Both the position numbers and the translations under genes were made by a program. A DNA stretch of 64,000 nt, taken from assembly GCF_019049285.1 (NCBI RefSeq), contig NZ_JAGMUL010000024.1, positions 29,226 through 93,225 on the forward strand, read 5' to 3'. This DNA is from Streptomyces sp. AC550_RSS872 (GTDB taxonomy: Bacteria; Actinomycetota; Actinomycetes; Streptomycetales; Streptomycetaceae). Shown here in pieces: positions 17,432 through 25,740 of this stretch. Each line of letters begins with the position of its first letter. Position 1 is the stretch's first letter. Under the pieces are notes generated by a model. It saw nothing but the letters and a program-made list of their open reading frames with translations, was not told the DNA's origin and did no database searches.

Positions 17432-18922
17432 TCAGCTCTTCAAAGAGGCCATCCAGCCCTCGACCTCATCCGACCGCCGAGGCAGCCCAGCGCTCAGGTT
17501 CCGGTTACCGTCGCCCGTCACCAGGATGTCGTCCTCGATCCGCACCCCGATCCCCCGGTACTCCTCCGGCACGGTCAGGTCATCGGCCTGGAAGTACAAC
17601 CCGGGCTCGACGGTCAGCACCATCCCGGGCTCCAGCACACCCTCGACGTACGTCTCGGTCCGCGCGGCAGCGCAGTCGTGCACATCCATGCCGAGCATGT
17701 GCCCGGTCCCGTGCAGCGTCCACCGCCGCTGAAGGCCCAGCTCCAGCACCCGCTCCACCGGCCCCTCGACAAGCCCCCACTCGACAAGGCGCTCGGTCAG
17801 CACACGCTGCGCCGCGTCATGGAAGTCCCGGTACTTCGCCCCCGGCTGCACGGCGGCGATACCGGCCTCCTGGGCGTCGTACACGGCGTCGTAGATCTTC
17901 TCCTGGATCTCGCTGTAGCGGCCGTTGATCGGCAGCGTGCGCGTGACGTCGGCGGTGTAGTACGTGTGCGTCTCGACGCCCGCGTCGAGCAGCAGCAGGT
18001 CGCCGGAGCGCACGGGCCCGTCGTTGCGCACCCAGTGCAGCGTGCAGGCGTGCGGCCCGGCGGCGCAGATGGAGCCGTAGCCGACGTCGTTGCCCTCGAC
18101 ACGCGCGCGCAGGAAGAACGTGCCCTCGATGTAGCGCTCGCTGGTCGCCTCGGCCTTGTCGAGGACCTTCACCACGTCCTCGAAGCCGCGCACGGTCGAG
18201 TCGACGGCCTTCTGGAGCTCGCCGATCTCGAAGTCGTCCTTGACCAGGCGGGCCTCGGACAGGAAGACCCGCAGCTCCTCGTCCCGCTCGGCGGTGACCT
18301 TGTCGGTCAGGGCGGCCTCGATGCCGGCGTCGTAACCACGGACGACCCGCACGGGACCGGTGGCCTCGCGCAGCTTGTCCGCGAGTTCGCGCACGTCGGA
18401 GGCGGGGATGCCGTACAGCGTCTGCGCCTCGGTGAGCGAGTGCCGGCGGCCGACCCACAGCTCGCCCTGGCCGGAGAGCCAGAACTCGCCGTTCTCCCGG
18501 TCGGAGCGCGGCAGGAGGTAGATCGTGGCCTCGTGGCCCCCGCCCCTGGGCTCCAGGACGAGCACGCCGTCCTCGGTCTGGTTGCCGGTGAGGTACGCGT
18601 ACTCGACGGACGCGCGGAAGGCGTACTCGGTGTCGTTCGACCGCGTCTTCAGGTTGCCCGCGGGGATCACCAGACGCTCACCCGGGAACCGCGCCGACAG
18701 CGCGGCACGGCGGGCAGCCGTCTCGGCGGCCTGGGGGATCGGCCGAAGGTCGCGCAGCTCGGTGTCGGCCCAGCCGGACTTCATGTTCTCGGCGAGCTCT
18801 TCGGACACGCCCGGGTACAGGCCGTTCTTGCGCTGCTTGATCGGCTCTTCAGACTCTTCCGGGCCCGCTGCGTCAGCAGCAGAATCGGACACTGCCGGGG
18901 TGAGCTCGTCGGCCACGGTCAT
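17432..18922 (-). CDS. pepP: Xaa-Pro aminopeptidase (aminopeptidase P)
   Basis: A 496-residue M24B enzyme that removes N-terminal residues preceding proline. An N-terminal creatinase-like domain covers about 45-220 and the pita-bread catalytic domain about 230-480. Metal ligands are the two Asp in LLLLDAGVETHTYYTADVTR, His in GTGHMLGMDVHD, Glu in MVLTVEPGLY and Glu in VRIEDDILV. The first 30 residues are acidic and disordered. Start is ATG 18922, followed by MTVADELTP. Confidence 0.95.
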   Translation of the reverse strand: MTVADELTPAVSDSAADAAGPEESEEPIKQRKNGLYPGVSEELAENMKSGWADTELRDLRPIPQAAETAARRAALSARFPGERLVIPAGNLKTRSNDTEYAFRASVEYAYLTGNQTEDGVLVLEPRGGGHEATIYLLPRSDRENGEFWLSGQGELWVGRRHSLTEAQTLYGIPASDVRELADKLREATGPVRVVRGYDAGIEAALTDKVTAERDEELRVFLSEARLVKDDFEIGELQKAVDSTVRGFEDVVKVLDKAEATSERYIEGTFFLRARVEGNDVGYGSICAAGPHACTLHWVRNDGPVRSGDLLLLDAGVETHTYYTADVTRTLPINGRYSEIQEKIYDAVYDAQEAGIAAVQPGAKYRDFHDAAQRVLTERLVEWGLVEGPVERVLELGLQRRWTLHGTGHMLGMDVHDCAAARTETYVEGVLEPGMVLTVEPGLYFQADDLTVPEEYRGIGVRIEDDILVTGDGNRNLSAGLPRRSDEVEGWMASLKS

Positions 18923-19060
18923 CCTCCTCGATACGGCACTGGACCCCGTCCATCGTACGGTCGCGCAGGAGAGCGCCCAGGGTGGAAGACCGCTCGCCCA
19001 CCGCTGCTATGGCGCAGGCCACGCGCCTGTTATGGGTGGGTCACCGAGGGCCACGAGCCG

Positions 19061-20572
19061 CTACTCGAAGCGAGCCGCCAGCAGTACGACGTCCTCCTCG
19101 CTGTCCGCCTGGTCCCTCCCGTCCGGCAGCACGGTCCGCAGGACGTGGTCGACGACGGCGTCCGGGTCGTGCCGGATCGCCCTCGGTACCCCGGCCGCCG
19201 CCGCGTGCAGCCGGGCAAAGGCCCGGTCGGTGGGGTCGCCGGTACGGTGCAGCAGCCCGTCGGTGTACAGCAGAACCGTCTCTCCGGGTTCTGTCATCAG
19301 CTCCACGCTCGGCGCCTCCCAGCAGGCCAGCATGCCCAGTGGTGCGGACACGGAGGTCTCCACGAACTCCGTGCGCCGTTCGCCGATCAGCAGCGGCGGG
19401 GTGTGTCCGGCTCCGGCTAGCGTGATCTTCCGCAGGGAGGGCTCGCAATAGGCGAACAGGGCGGTGGCCGAACGGGCGGGCTCGGTCAGTCTGAGCAGCA
19501 GCTCCAGGTCGGACAGGACCGCGACCGGGTCCTCGCCCTCCATCACGGCGTACGCCCGCAGGCTGGCCCGCAGCCGTCCCATCGCGGCGACCGCGCTGGG
19601 CCCGGACCCGGTGACGGAGCCGACCGCCAGGCCGAGCGCGGCGTCCGGCAGCGGCAGCGCGTCGTACCAGTCCCCGCCCCCGCGCGGGCCGGTGCGGTGC
19701 CGCACGGCGAGCTGGACGCCGGCCATGCGCGGCAGGCGGGAGGGGAGCAGCTCCTCGGCCATCGTCTTCATGCACGCGCGCGTGCGCTCGATCTCCAGGA
19801 GCCGGGACAGGTGCTCGGTGGCGTAGCGGGTGTACAGGCCGACCAGGTGGCGCTGTCGATCGGCCGGTTCGGCGGGCTCGTCGTACAGCCAGACGGCGGC
19901 GCCGAGGCGGCCGGCGGCCTCGGTGGACAGAGGGAGGGCGTAGCTGGCGGCGTAGCCGAGGCGCGCGGCGACCTCGCGGTGGCGGGGGTCGAGTCCGTCC
20001 TCGGAGAGCAGGTCCGGCTGGGCGATCTCGCCGTCGCCGCCGGGCAGCCCGTCGAGGATCCTGCCGTACGACATCGCGCTGCGCGGGACGGTCTCGATGT
20101 GCCCGAGGTCGGCGCGGGCGAGGCCCAGCCCGATGGTGGTGTCCGGGCCCAGCCCGTCCGCCGGTTCCAGTACGACGAGACCGCGCCGGGCGCCCACGAG
20201 GGCGGATCCGGCGCGCAGCAGTTCCTGGAGGGCGTCGGCGAGCGCGTCCGTGCGGGCCAGGCGTTCGGTGAGTTCGTGCAGCGTCGTGAGGTCCGAGACC
20301 CAGCCGGCGAGACGGTCCTGAAGTACCGCGCCGGGTGCGTTCGGCGGGGGGACCGCTGGGGTTCCCGGGGCCGCGGGCGCGGGCGCGACAGTGTGTGCGG
20401 GCGAGGGAACCGTGGAATCGATTCCGGCCACTTTCGAAGGGTGAGGGGCGTTCATGGCGTCCGGCTTTCCGACCGGTGCGTATTGCTCAAAAGCATCGCA
20501 AACCCCCATGTCATTCTGCGCCGCTAGCAGTGTCTCCACATCTACACGCACTCGTAAGGGGATGTCCAGCAT
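19061..20572 (-). CDS. SpoIIE/PP2C-domain protein with GAF-like sensor, catalytic site altered
   Basis: About 503 residues from ATG 20572 (464 from the alternative ATG 20455). A GAF-like domain covers about 115-280 and a SpoIIE-type domain about 295-500. The first metal motif GGDWYDALPL is intact. The usual GDVxGHG is replaced by GSVTGSG, which removes a metal-ligand Asp. Activity may therefore be weak or lost. The 39 codons between the two possible starts are low in GC3 and include a TTA codon. Such a codon would make translation depend on bldA if the longer start is used. Confidence 0.8.
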   Translation of the reverse strand: MLDIPLRVRVDVETLLAAQNDMGVCDAFEQYAPVGKPDAMNAPHPSKVAGIDSTVPSPAHTVAPAPAAPGTPAVPPPNAPGAVLQDRLAGWVSDLTTLHELTERLARTDALADALQELLRAGSALVGARRGLVVLEPADGLGPDTTIGLGLARADLGHIETVPRSAMSYGRILDGLPGGDGEIAQPDLLSEDGLDPRHREVAARLGYAASYALPLSTEAAGRLGAAVWLYDEPAEPADRQRHLVGLYTRYATEHLSRLLEIERTRACMKTMAEELLPSRLPRMAGVQLAVRHRTGPRGGGDWYDALPLPDAALGLAVGSVTGSGPSAVAAMGRLRASLRAYAVMEGEDPVAVLSDLELLLRLTEPARSATALFAYCEPSLRKITLAGAGHTPPLLIGERRTEFVETSVSAPLGMLACWEAPSVELMTEPGETVLLYTDGLLHRTGDPTDRAFARLHAAAAGVPRAIRHDPDAVVDHVLRTVLPDGRDQADSEEDVVLLAARFE

Positions 20573-21074
20573 TGTCCTGCCGGGATTCCTGGTGTCCGTG
20601 GGTAACCTGAGTACTCGTCGCAGTCCTCTTGCGTAAAGGCAAAGTTGGCTTAAAACTGCCTCAGGGAACGGGGTATTGCGGTCGACTGGTTTCGTTCCAC
20701 AGAGCGTCACAGCGGTCGTGATGGGTACGTACTCGGTGAAGGCCAGGGGTGGTTGACAGTCACCCGGAACCTGGTGACGGACCCGGGCGTCTTAGCCACC
20801 GACGATCGTGCCCCATCCTCCCGTGGCGGAGGCGAAGAGAAATACGCGCGACGGCAAACGCCATACTTCGCCACCCCCACGCCGTGCCCATGTTTTTGAT
20901 GGACGACGTATGGACGAGGCTGCCGCGGAAGCAGCCAACGCTCGGCCGATAGGGGATCCCCTTGCTCGCGGCAGGGGTGTGATGCGCCTACAGGTACGCA
21001 CAGTGAAGTGATCGACACATGGTGTGATGTGACCACGGTGTTGCCAGCGGTGCAACGGAAAGGAACGAGCGCTC
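20573..21074. other. divergent promoter region
   Basis: This separates the minus-strand SpoIIE gene from the plus-strand prim-pol gene. A plus-strand frame at 20808-21011 (ending MRLQVRTVK) is open but has no ribosome site and mixed codon use, so it was not called. No strong hairpin is seen. Confidence 0.45.
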
Positions 21075-21734
21075 ATGCGCGAGATCCTCGGAAGGCGACG
21101 CAGGCTTCTGCGCGGCGACGGGAAGTCTGAGTTGATCAGCGCGGCCCTGACCTTCGCGACGGAATGGCGCTGGCCCGTACTCCCGGGCGCGACGACAAAC
21201 CCGCAGGGACGCTCCCGCTGCGGCTGCCCCGACCCGGACTGCACGGTGCCCGGCGCGCACCCCTTCGATCCCGGACTCCTCGCGGCCACGACCGACGAGC
21301 GCATGGTGCGCTGGTGGTGGGCCAACCGGCCCGCGGCGCCGATCATCCTCGCCACCGGCGGCACGGCGCCCTGCGCGGTCAGCCTGCCCGCACTGCCGGC
21401 CGCGCACGCTCTCTCGGCACTCGACCGTATGGGCATGCGCCTCGGCCCGGTCGTCGCCTCGCCCGCCCGCTGGGCGATCCTGGTGAAGCCGTACTCCATG
21501 GAACAGCTGGGCGAACTGCTGTACGCCAAGGACTTCGTCCCCGGCTCCCTCCGCTTCCACGGCGAGGGCGGCTACATCGCCCTGCCGCCCTCCGAGACCG
21601 GCCAGGGCCCCATCACCTGGCACCGCGCCCCCCTCCCCGGCTCGGCCTCCCCGTGGGTGCCCGATGTCGAGGCCGTGGTGGACGCCGTGGTCGAGGCCCT
21701 CACTCGTACGGGTGTGAGCGCGCCCGAGTTGTAG
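21075..21734 (+). CDS. bifunctional DNA primase/polymerase N-terminal (prim-pol-like) domain protein
   Basis: A 219-residue single-domain protein. The N-terminal stretch ALTFATEWRWPVLPGATT matches the start of prim-pol domains. A Cys/His cluster (CGCPDPDCTVPGAHPF) follows, and then FHGEGGYIALPPSETGQGPITWHRA, corresponding to the GG-x-H region. The catalytic acidic residues are hard to place (AVSLPALPAA stands where DLD would be expected), so polymerase activity is doubtful. In Streptomyces such short proteins are chromosomal and may be regulatory. Start is ATG 21075. Confidence 0.75.
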   Translation: MREILGRRRRLLRGDGKSELISAALTFATEWRWPVLPGATTNPQGRSRCGCPDPDCTVPGAHPFDPGLLAATTDERMVRWWWANRPAAPIILATGGTAPCAVSLPALPAAHALSALDRMGMRLGPVVASPARWAILVKPYSMEQLGELLYAKDFVPGSLRFHGEGGYIALPPSETGQGPITWHRAPLPGSASPWVPDVEAVVDAVVEALTRTGVSAPEL

Positions 21735-21790
21735 GGCCATCCGGCGCGCGCGGAACGGCACATGCCCGTGCGGTCGTTACATTCCGCTGT

Positions 21791-22459
21791 ATGCCGCGTC
21801 ATACCAGGGGAAATAGGGCACCGTCGTCGCATCGCCGCGGGCCGAACCATCGAAGAGTCCGTCTGATCGCCCTCGCGTCCGTCGCGGCGGCCGCGGTCGC
21901 CCTGCCACTGGCCTGGGCGGCCGCCGGCCAGGTCGTGGACGCGGGCCGGGCCGCCGTGGGGGCAGCCGATCGAGAGGCCGTACGGCCCTCCTCGCCCGCC
22001 CCGAAGGACGGCGCCGTGCGTCCGTCACCGCGCGGCGACGCCAAGGCGCCCTCCGCCGATCCGACCGGCACCGCGCTGCTGCTCGACCTCGGTCTCTCCA
22101 CCGCCGTGCGCTGCGGTCCCGAACTCACCTCGCCCGAGGGCATCGAGGCGCAGACCTGTGTCCTCACCCAGGGCGAGGAGACCTGGGCGCGCACGTACTT
22201 CCGCAATGCGACGGGCGGTGCGCTGGACTCCGTGCTGAGCCTCATGGGGCCCGGTGGGCGCACGCTTCAGATGCGCTGCGTCGTGGGCGCCGAGGACGAG
22301 CCGGGGACGTGCGAGACGCCTCGGGAGCGCACGCGCGGAGGTTCGGACGCCTATACGGCGGTCACGGAGTTCGCGGAGCGGGCCGGGCGCGGGGCGCTGT
22401 TGCTGCGTTCCGCGAGCAACTCCGAGCACGGCAATTCCGAGGAGTCCTCGGGCCGTTGA
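21791..22459 (+). CDS. secreted or membrane-anchored hypothetical protein
   Basis: A 222-residue protein. A basic N-terminus (RGPNHRRVRLI) leads to one hydrophobic helix (ALASVAAAAVALPLAWAAAG), then a Pro/Lys-rich linker and a small domain with three Cys residues (RCGPEL, QTCVLT, MRCVV), with GTCETP beyond. Two disulfides in an extracytoplasmic domain are likely. It lies 56 bases after the prim-pol gene. No family was recognised. Confidence 0.7.
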   Translation: MPRHTRGNRAPSSHRRGPNHRRVRLIALASVAAAAVALPLAWAAAGQVVDAGRAAVGAADREAVRPSSPAPKDGAVRPSPRGDAKAPSADPTGTALLLDLGLSTAVRCGPELTSPEGIEAQTCVLTQGEETWARTYFRNATGGALDSVLSLMGPGGRTLQMRCVVGAEDEPGTCETPRERTRGGSDAYTAVTEFAERAGRGALLLRSASNSEHGNSEESSGR

Positions 22460-22500
22460 CATGTGACCGCGTTCCGTAAAGGAACGCGCACATGGAAAGA

Positions 22501-22538
22501 CCCGGTTGCTGGCGACGGGGGATGCACCAGCAACCGGG
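22501..22538 (+). terminator. 12-bp stem hairpin
   Basis: CCCGGTTGCTGG (22501-22512) is repeated inverted as CCAGCAACCGGG (22527-22538), with a 14-base loop. A smaller GCGTTCC/GGAACGC hairpin precedes it at 22469-22487. Both lie just after the secreted-protein gene. Confidence 0.6.
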
Positions 22539-22654
22539 CTACTGGAACGGTAACAAGAGATCGGCGGTTCGCAAATTCGATCCGGGCTTTCCAGTCACGG
22601 ATTCCCTTGCTCCGCATGGGAGTTGTGATCGGATTCACCGTCCCGGCGCGGGCC

Positions 22655-22684
22655 GGTTCGGCTGAACGGCCGTTCAGCCGAACC
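22655..22684. terminator. perfect 13-bp hairpin, bidirectional terminator
   Basis: GGTTCGGCTGAAC (22655-22667) and GTTCAGCCGAACC (22672-22684) flank a 4-base loop between two convergent genes, the classical position of a shared terminator. Confidence 0.65.
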
Positions 22685-22702
22685 CGATCTCCGCGGCGCA
22701 CG

Positions 22703-23668
22703 TCAGCTGAGCGTGACCTGCCGGTTGGTCAGTCCGCCGCGCGCGCGACGCTCGTCAGGAGTGAGCGGGGCGTCCGTGGCCAGGGCCGTGGCGAGGCGCT
22801 CGGCGAACTCGGCCGCCGGCTTCTCCACATCCTCCGCGCCGACACCGCTCGGCAGGTCCCAGACCGGCACGGTGAGACCGTGAGCGCGGAAGGAACCCAC
22901 GAGGCGGGTGCCCTCGCCGAGGTTCGACCTGCCTGCCGCGTGCAGTCGCGCGAGGGCGTCCAGAAGCTGCTCCTCGGGGTGCGGCATGACCCAGCGCAGG
23001 TGGTTCTTCTCCGGCGTCTCGCACCAGTAGGCGGCGTCCACGCCGGTGAGCTTCACGGTCGGGATGGCCGCGGCGTTGGCCCGCTCCAGGGAGGCTGTCA
23101 CTTCCGGAGTGGCGTTCTCCGCGTCCGGGACCCAGAACTCGAATCCCGGGTGCACAACTGGCTCGAACGCGCCTTCCGGGTCGAGCAGATCCTGCAGCCG
23201 CGGACCGTCGGCCGGGGCGCGTCGGCCCTGCACGGGGGTGCCGGGCTTGGCGGTGAGCGCCTGCTGGAGCGTGTCGGCGAGGTCGCGGCTGATGTCGCCG
23301 GACGCCGTGTCGTTCTGAAGGCCGAGCAGCACCGAGCCGTCGTCGCGGCGCAGGGCCGGCCAGGCCATCGGCAGCACCGTGGCCAGCGTGACGGACGGGA
23401 CGCCCTCGGGGAGGCCGCCCTTCAGGGGCAGTTCGACGGTGGCGGCGGGCACCAGCTCGCGCAGGGCCACCCAGTCGCACTCGCCGGGCAGTCCCTCGAA
23501 CGGGCGCTGCACCAGCTCGGTCACCGCCTGCGCGGCGGCCCGGCCATGACAGGCCTTGTAGCGTCGGCCGCTGCCACAGGGGCAGGGTTCGCGTGCGCCG
23601 ACGACCGGGATCTCTTCATCGCTGAGCTGCGGGCGCTTGGCCTTGGTCTGGGGTCGCTTCTTGGCCAT
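22703..23668 (-). CDS. SEC-C motif protein (DUF5926-like)
   Basis: A 321-residue cytosolic protein starting at ATG 23668. The N-terminus MAKKRPQTKAKRPQ is basic. A SEC-C zinc motif (EPCPCGSGRRYKACHG) lies at about residues 28-43; the rest is a long mixed domain typical of the actinobacterial DUF5926 family. The SEC-C motif binds zinc and often mediates contact with SecB, ribosomes or other proteins; here the role is unknown. Confidence 0.85.
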   Translation of the reverse strand: MAKKRPQTKAKRPQLSDEEIPVVGAREPCPCGSGRRYKACHGRAAAQAVTELVQRPFEGLPGECDWVALRELVPAATVELPLKGGLPEGVPSVTLATVLPMAWPALRRDDGSVLLGLQNDTASGDISRDLADTLQQALTAKPGTPVQGRRAPADGPRLQDLLDPEGAFEPVVHPGFEFWVPDAENATPEVTASLERANAAAIPTVKLTGVDAAYWCETPEKNHLRWVMPHPEEQLLDALARLHAAGRSNLGEGTRLVGSFRAHGLTVPVWDLPSGVGAEDVEKPAAEFAERLATALATDAPLTPDERRARGGLTNRQVTLS

Positions 23669-23806
23669 CGTGGGTGTCTCCCGGTTACGGCTCGTCTCGT
23701 ACGGGCGCGAGCCTAGCCGTTCACGCCATGGTCGACGGGAGCCTGTGGACAACCCACGGGTCGTGCCGGAGGCGGTGCTCCGGCAACCGGGTGGCCTCAG
23801 CTGCCC

Positions 23807-24445
23807 TTAGTCCAGGTTGTCGAAGGCGTCCGCGAAGTCGAGGCCGGATATCGCGCTCACCGCGGGTGCCGCGACGCGCGTAGCGAAGTCGGCGCGACGG
23901 TGCCCCGCATCGGGATCGTGAACGTCGTCGTGGACCACGACCCAGACCGTGACCTCGCCCCGGGCGTCGTCCCGGACACCCCAGTCGTCGGCGAGGGCGG
24001 TGATGATGTTCAGCCCGCGGCCGCCGTGTGCGGTGACCGAGGGCGTGGCCGGAGCGGGGCGAGTGGGTCCGCCGCCGTCCGTCACCTCCACGGTGAGCCT
24101 GCCGCTCGCGTCCACGCGCCATGCGGCCCGGACGTCCCCGTCCCCGGCAAGCGCGTCACCCAGTGGTCGGCCGTGTTTGCACGCGTTGCTCAAGAGTTCG
24201 GAAAGAATGAGTACTGCATCGTCGATGACCGATTCCGCCACACCGCCCATGCGCAACTGCGAGCGCATACGGTGTCTCGCTTCCCCCACGCCCGCAGGAC
24301 CATGGGGTACGGCCATGCTCGACGACGCGGGCACCTCCTGTGCCACCACCAACGCCACCCCCGAGACCTCCTTTGCCCCACGCCACGGTGTGGATGCCCC
24401 ATTGGCCTGTACCGGAAACCGGCCAATCAAGGTCCGGTGACGCAT
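23807..24445 (-). CDS. RsbW-like ATP-binding regulatory protein
   Basis: A 212-residue GHKL ATPase. The N-box is LILSELLSNACKHG near residue 78, G1 is VTDGGGPT near 120 and G2 is GGRGLNIITALADDWG near 140. An N-terminal extension (residues 1-45, with VQANGASTPWRGAKEVSG) is typical of this Streptomyces subfamily. ATG 24445 is chosen; a TTG codon two codons upstream is possible. It is probably a sigma/anti-sigma network component. Confidence 0.85.
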   Translation of the reverse strand: MRHRTLIGRFPVQANGASTPWRGAKEVSGVALVVAQEVPASSSMAVPHGPAGVGEARHRMRSQLRMGGVAESVIDDAVLILSELLSNACKHGRPLGDALAGDGDVRAAWRVDASGRLTVEVTDGGGPTRPAPATPSVTAHGGRGLNIITALADDWGVRDDARGEVTVWVVVHDDVHDPDAGHRRADFATRVAAPAVSAISGLDFADAFDNLD

Positions 24446-24646
24446 TCGCAACGATCGAATACGGACCGAACGCGCCGGAGCACACCCTGTAATCGGGATG
24501 GCTGAAATCCGTCGGTGTGGCCGAGAGTGGAGGATGGGGCTGAAGAGGTCCGGGGGTCAATAGGTTGCGCAGAGATTGGTGAGGTTTCAGGGGTTTCCGG
24601 ATGCGCGCTTTGCACAGGGCGCGTGTGTCTGCCGCCCGCGCGCGTG

Positions 24647-25474
24647 TCAGCGGCCGAGCTGGTGGAGCACCGCGCGCGGGCGGTTGGTGATGATGGCGTC
24701 GACGCCCAGTTCGACACAGAGGTCGACGTCCTGGGGCTCGTTCACGGTCCAGACGTGCACCTGGTGGCCGGCCCGCTTCAGGCGCTCCACGTACGCCGGG
24801 TGACTGCGCACGATCCGGATCGAGGGGCCCGCGATGTGGACACCCGCGGGCAGCCGCCCGTCCCGCAGTCTCGGTGAGACGAACTGCATCAGATAGACCG
24901 TCGGCAGCGTCGGCGAGGCGGCACGCACGCGATGCAACGAGCGAGCGGAGAAGCTCATGACGCGTACCGGGGACTCGGCGGCCGAGGCGGGCGCGTCGAG
25001 CCCGAACCGCTTCAGCAGAACCAGCAGCCGTTCCTCGACCTGCCCCGCCCACCGGGTCGGATGCTTGGTCTCGATCGCCATCTCCACGCGCCGCCCCGCG
25101 TCCGCGACGAGCTCCAGCAGCCGCTCCAGGGTCAGTACGGAGGTGTCCTCCGGGTCCTCCGGCCGGAACTCCCAGTCGGGCTCCTCGGCCCGGTTCTTCC
25201 ACGAGTCGCGGTTCTTGCGGGAGCCGAAGTCCAGGGCGGCGAGCTCGGCGAGCTCCAGCGCGGAGACCGCGCCGCGGCCGTTGGACGTACGGTTGACGCG
25301 ACGGTCGTGGACGCAGACGAGATGGCCGTCCGCGGTGAGGCGTACATCGCACTCAAGGGCGTCCGCACCGTCCTCGATCGCCTTCTTGTACGCGGCCAGG
25401 GTGTGCTCAGGAGCGTCTTCGGAGGCTCCGCGGTGGGCGACGACTTGGATCTGGTGCTGCCGTGCGTGGGTCAC
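24647..25474 (-). CDS. glycerophosphodiester phosphodiesterase
   Basis: A 275-residue GDPD enzyme that hydrolyses deacylated phospholipid diesters to glycerol 3-phosphate. Active-site motifs are VVAHRGASEDAPEHT (His, Arg), ALECDVRLTADGHLVCVHD (Glu, Asp, second His) and EMAIETKHP (Glu, Lys). There is no signal peptide, so it is cytosolic. Start is GTG 25474; the frame upstream is not coding. The gene is transcribed towards the ATP-binding protein gene. Confidence 0.93.
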   Translation of the reverse strand: MTHARQHQIQVVAHRGASEDAPEHTLAAYKKAIEDGADALECDVRLTADGHLVCVHDRRVNRTSNGRGAVSALELAELAALDFGSRKNRDSWKNRAEEPDWEFRPEDPEDTSVLTLERLLELVADAGRRVEMAIETKHPTRWAGQVEERLLVLLKRFGLDAPASAAESPVRVMSFSARSLHRVRAASPTLPTVYLMQFVSPRLRDGRLPAGVHIAGPSIRIVRSHPAYVERLKRAGHQVHVWTVNEPQDVDLCVELGVDAIITNRPRAVLHQLGR

Positions 25475-25740
25475 CGCGTCATGGTGCCACCGCAGAGGGG
25501 TAGACGTGCGGTCGGAGCAGGTGCGAGGACACTGAGATTGTGCCTTTTTGGTCGCACTTGACCTATGTAAGGAGTGGCCGTGGACGCACAGCAACCGCTT
25601 ATGGTGCTCTGACGGCCCATGGGAAAAGCTGACCGCATACACAAAGGCATGCACAGCTGAGCGCACCGGCCGTGGACAAGCGTGAACGGGCGTGACCGAG
25701 TGCGACCGAAAACACCAGCCGTGGATCGAGGAGAGAAGCT

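Noticed and set aside
17033..19420. 795-codon plus-strand frame
   Set aside because: Antisense to aminopeptidase P and the SpoIIE-type gene.
20808..21011. 67-codon plus-strand frame before the prim-pol gene
   Set aside because: No ribosome site or recognisable pattern; kept only as a note in the intergenic entry.
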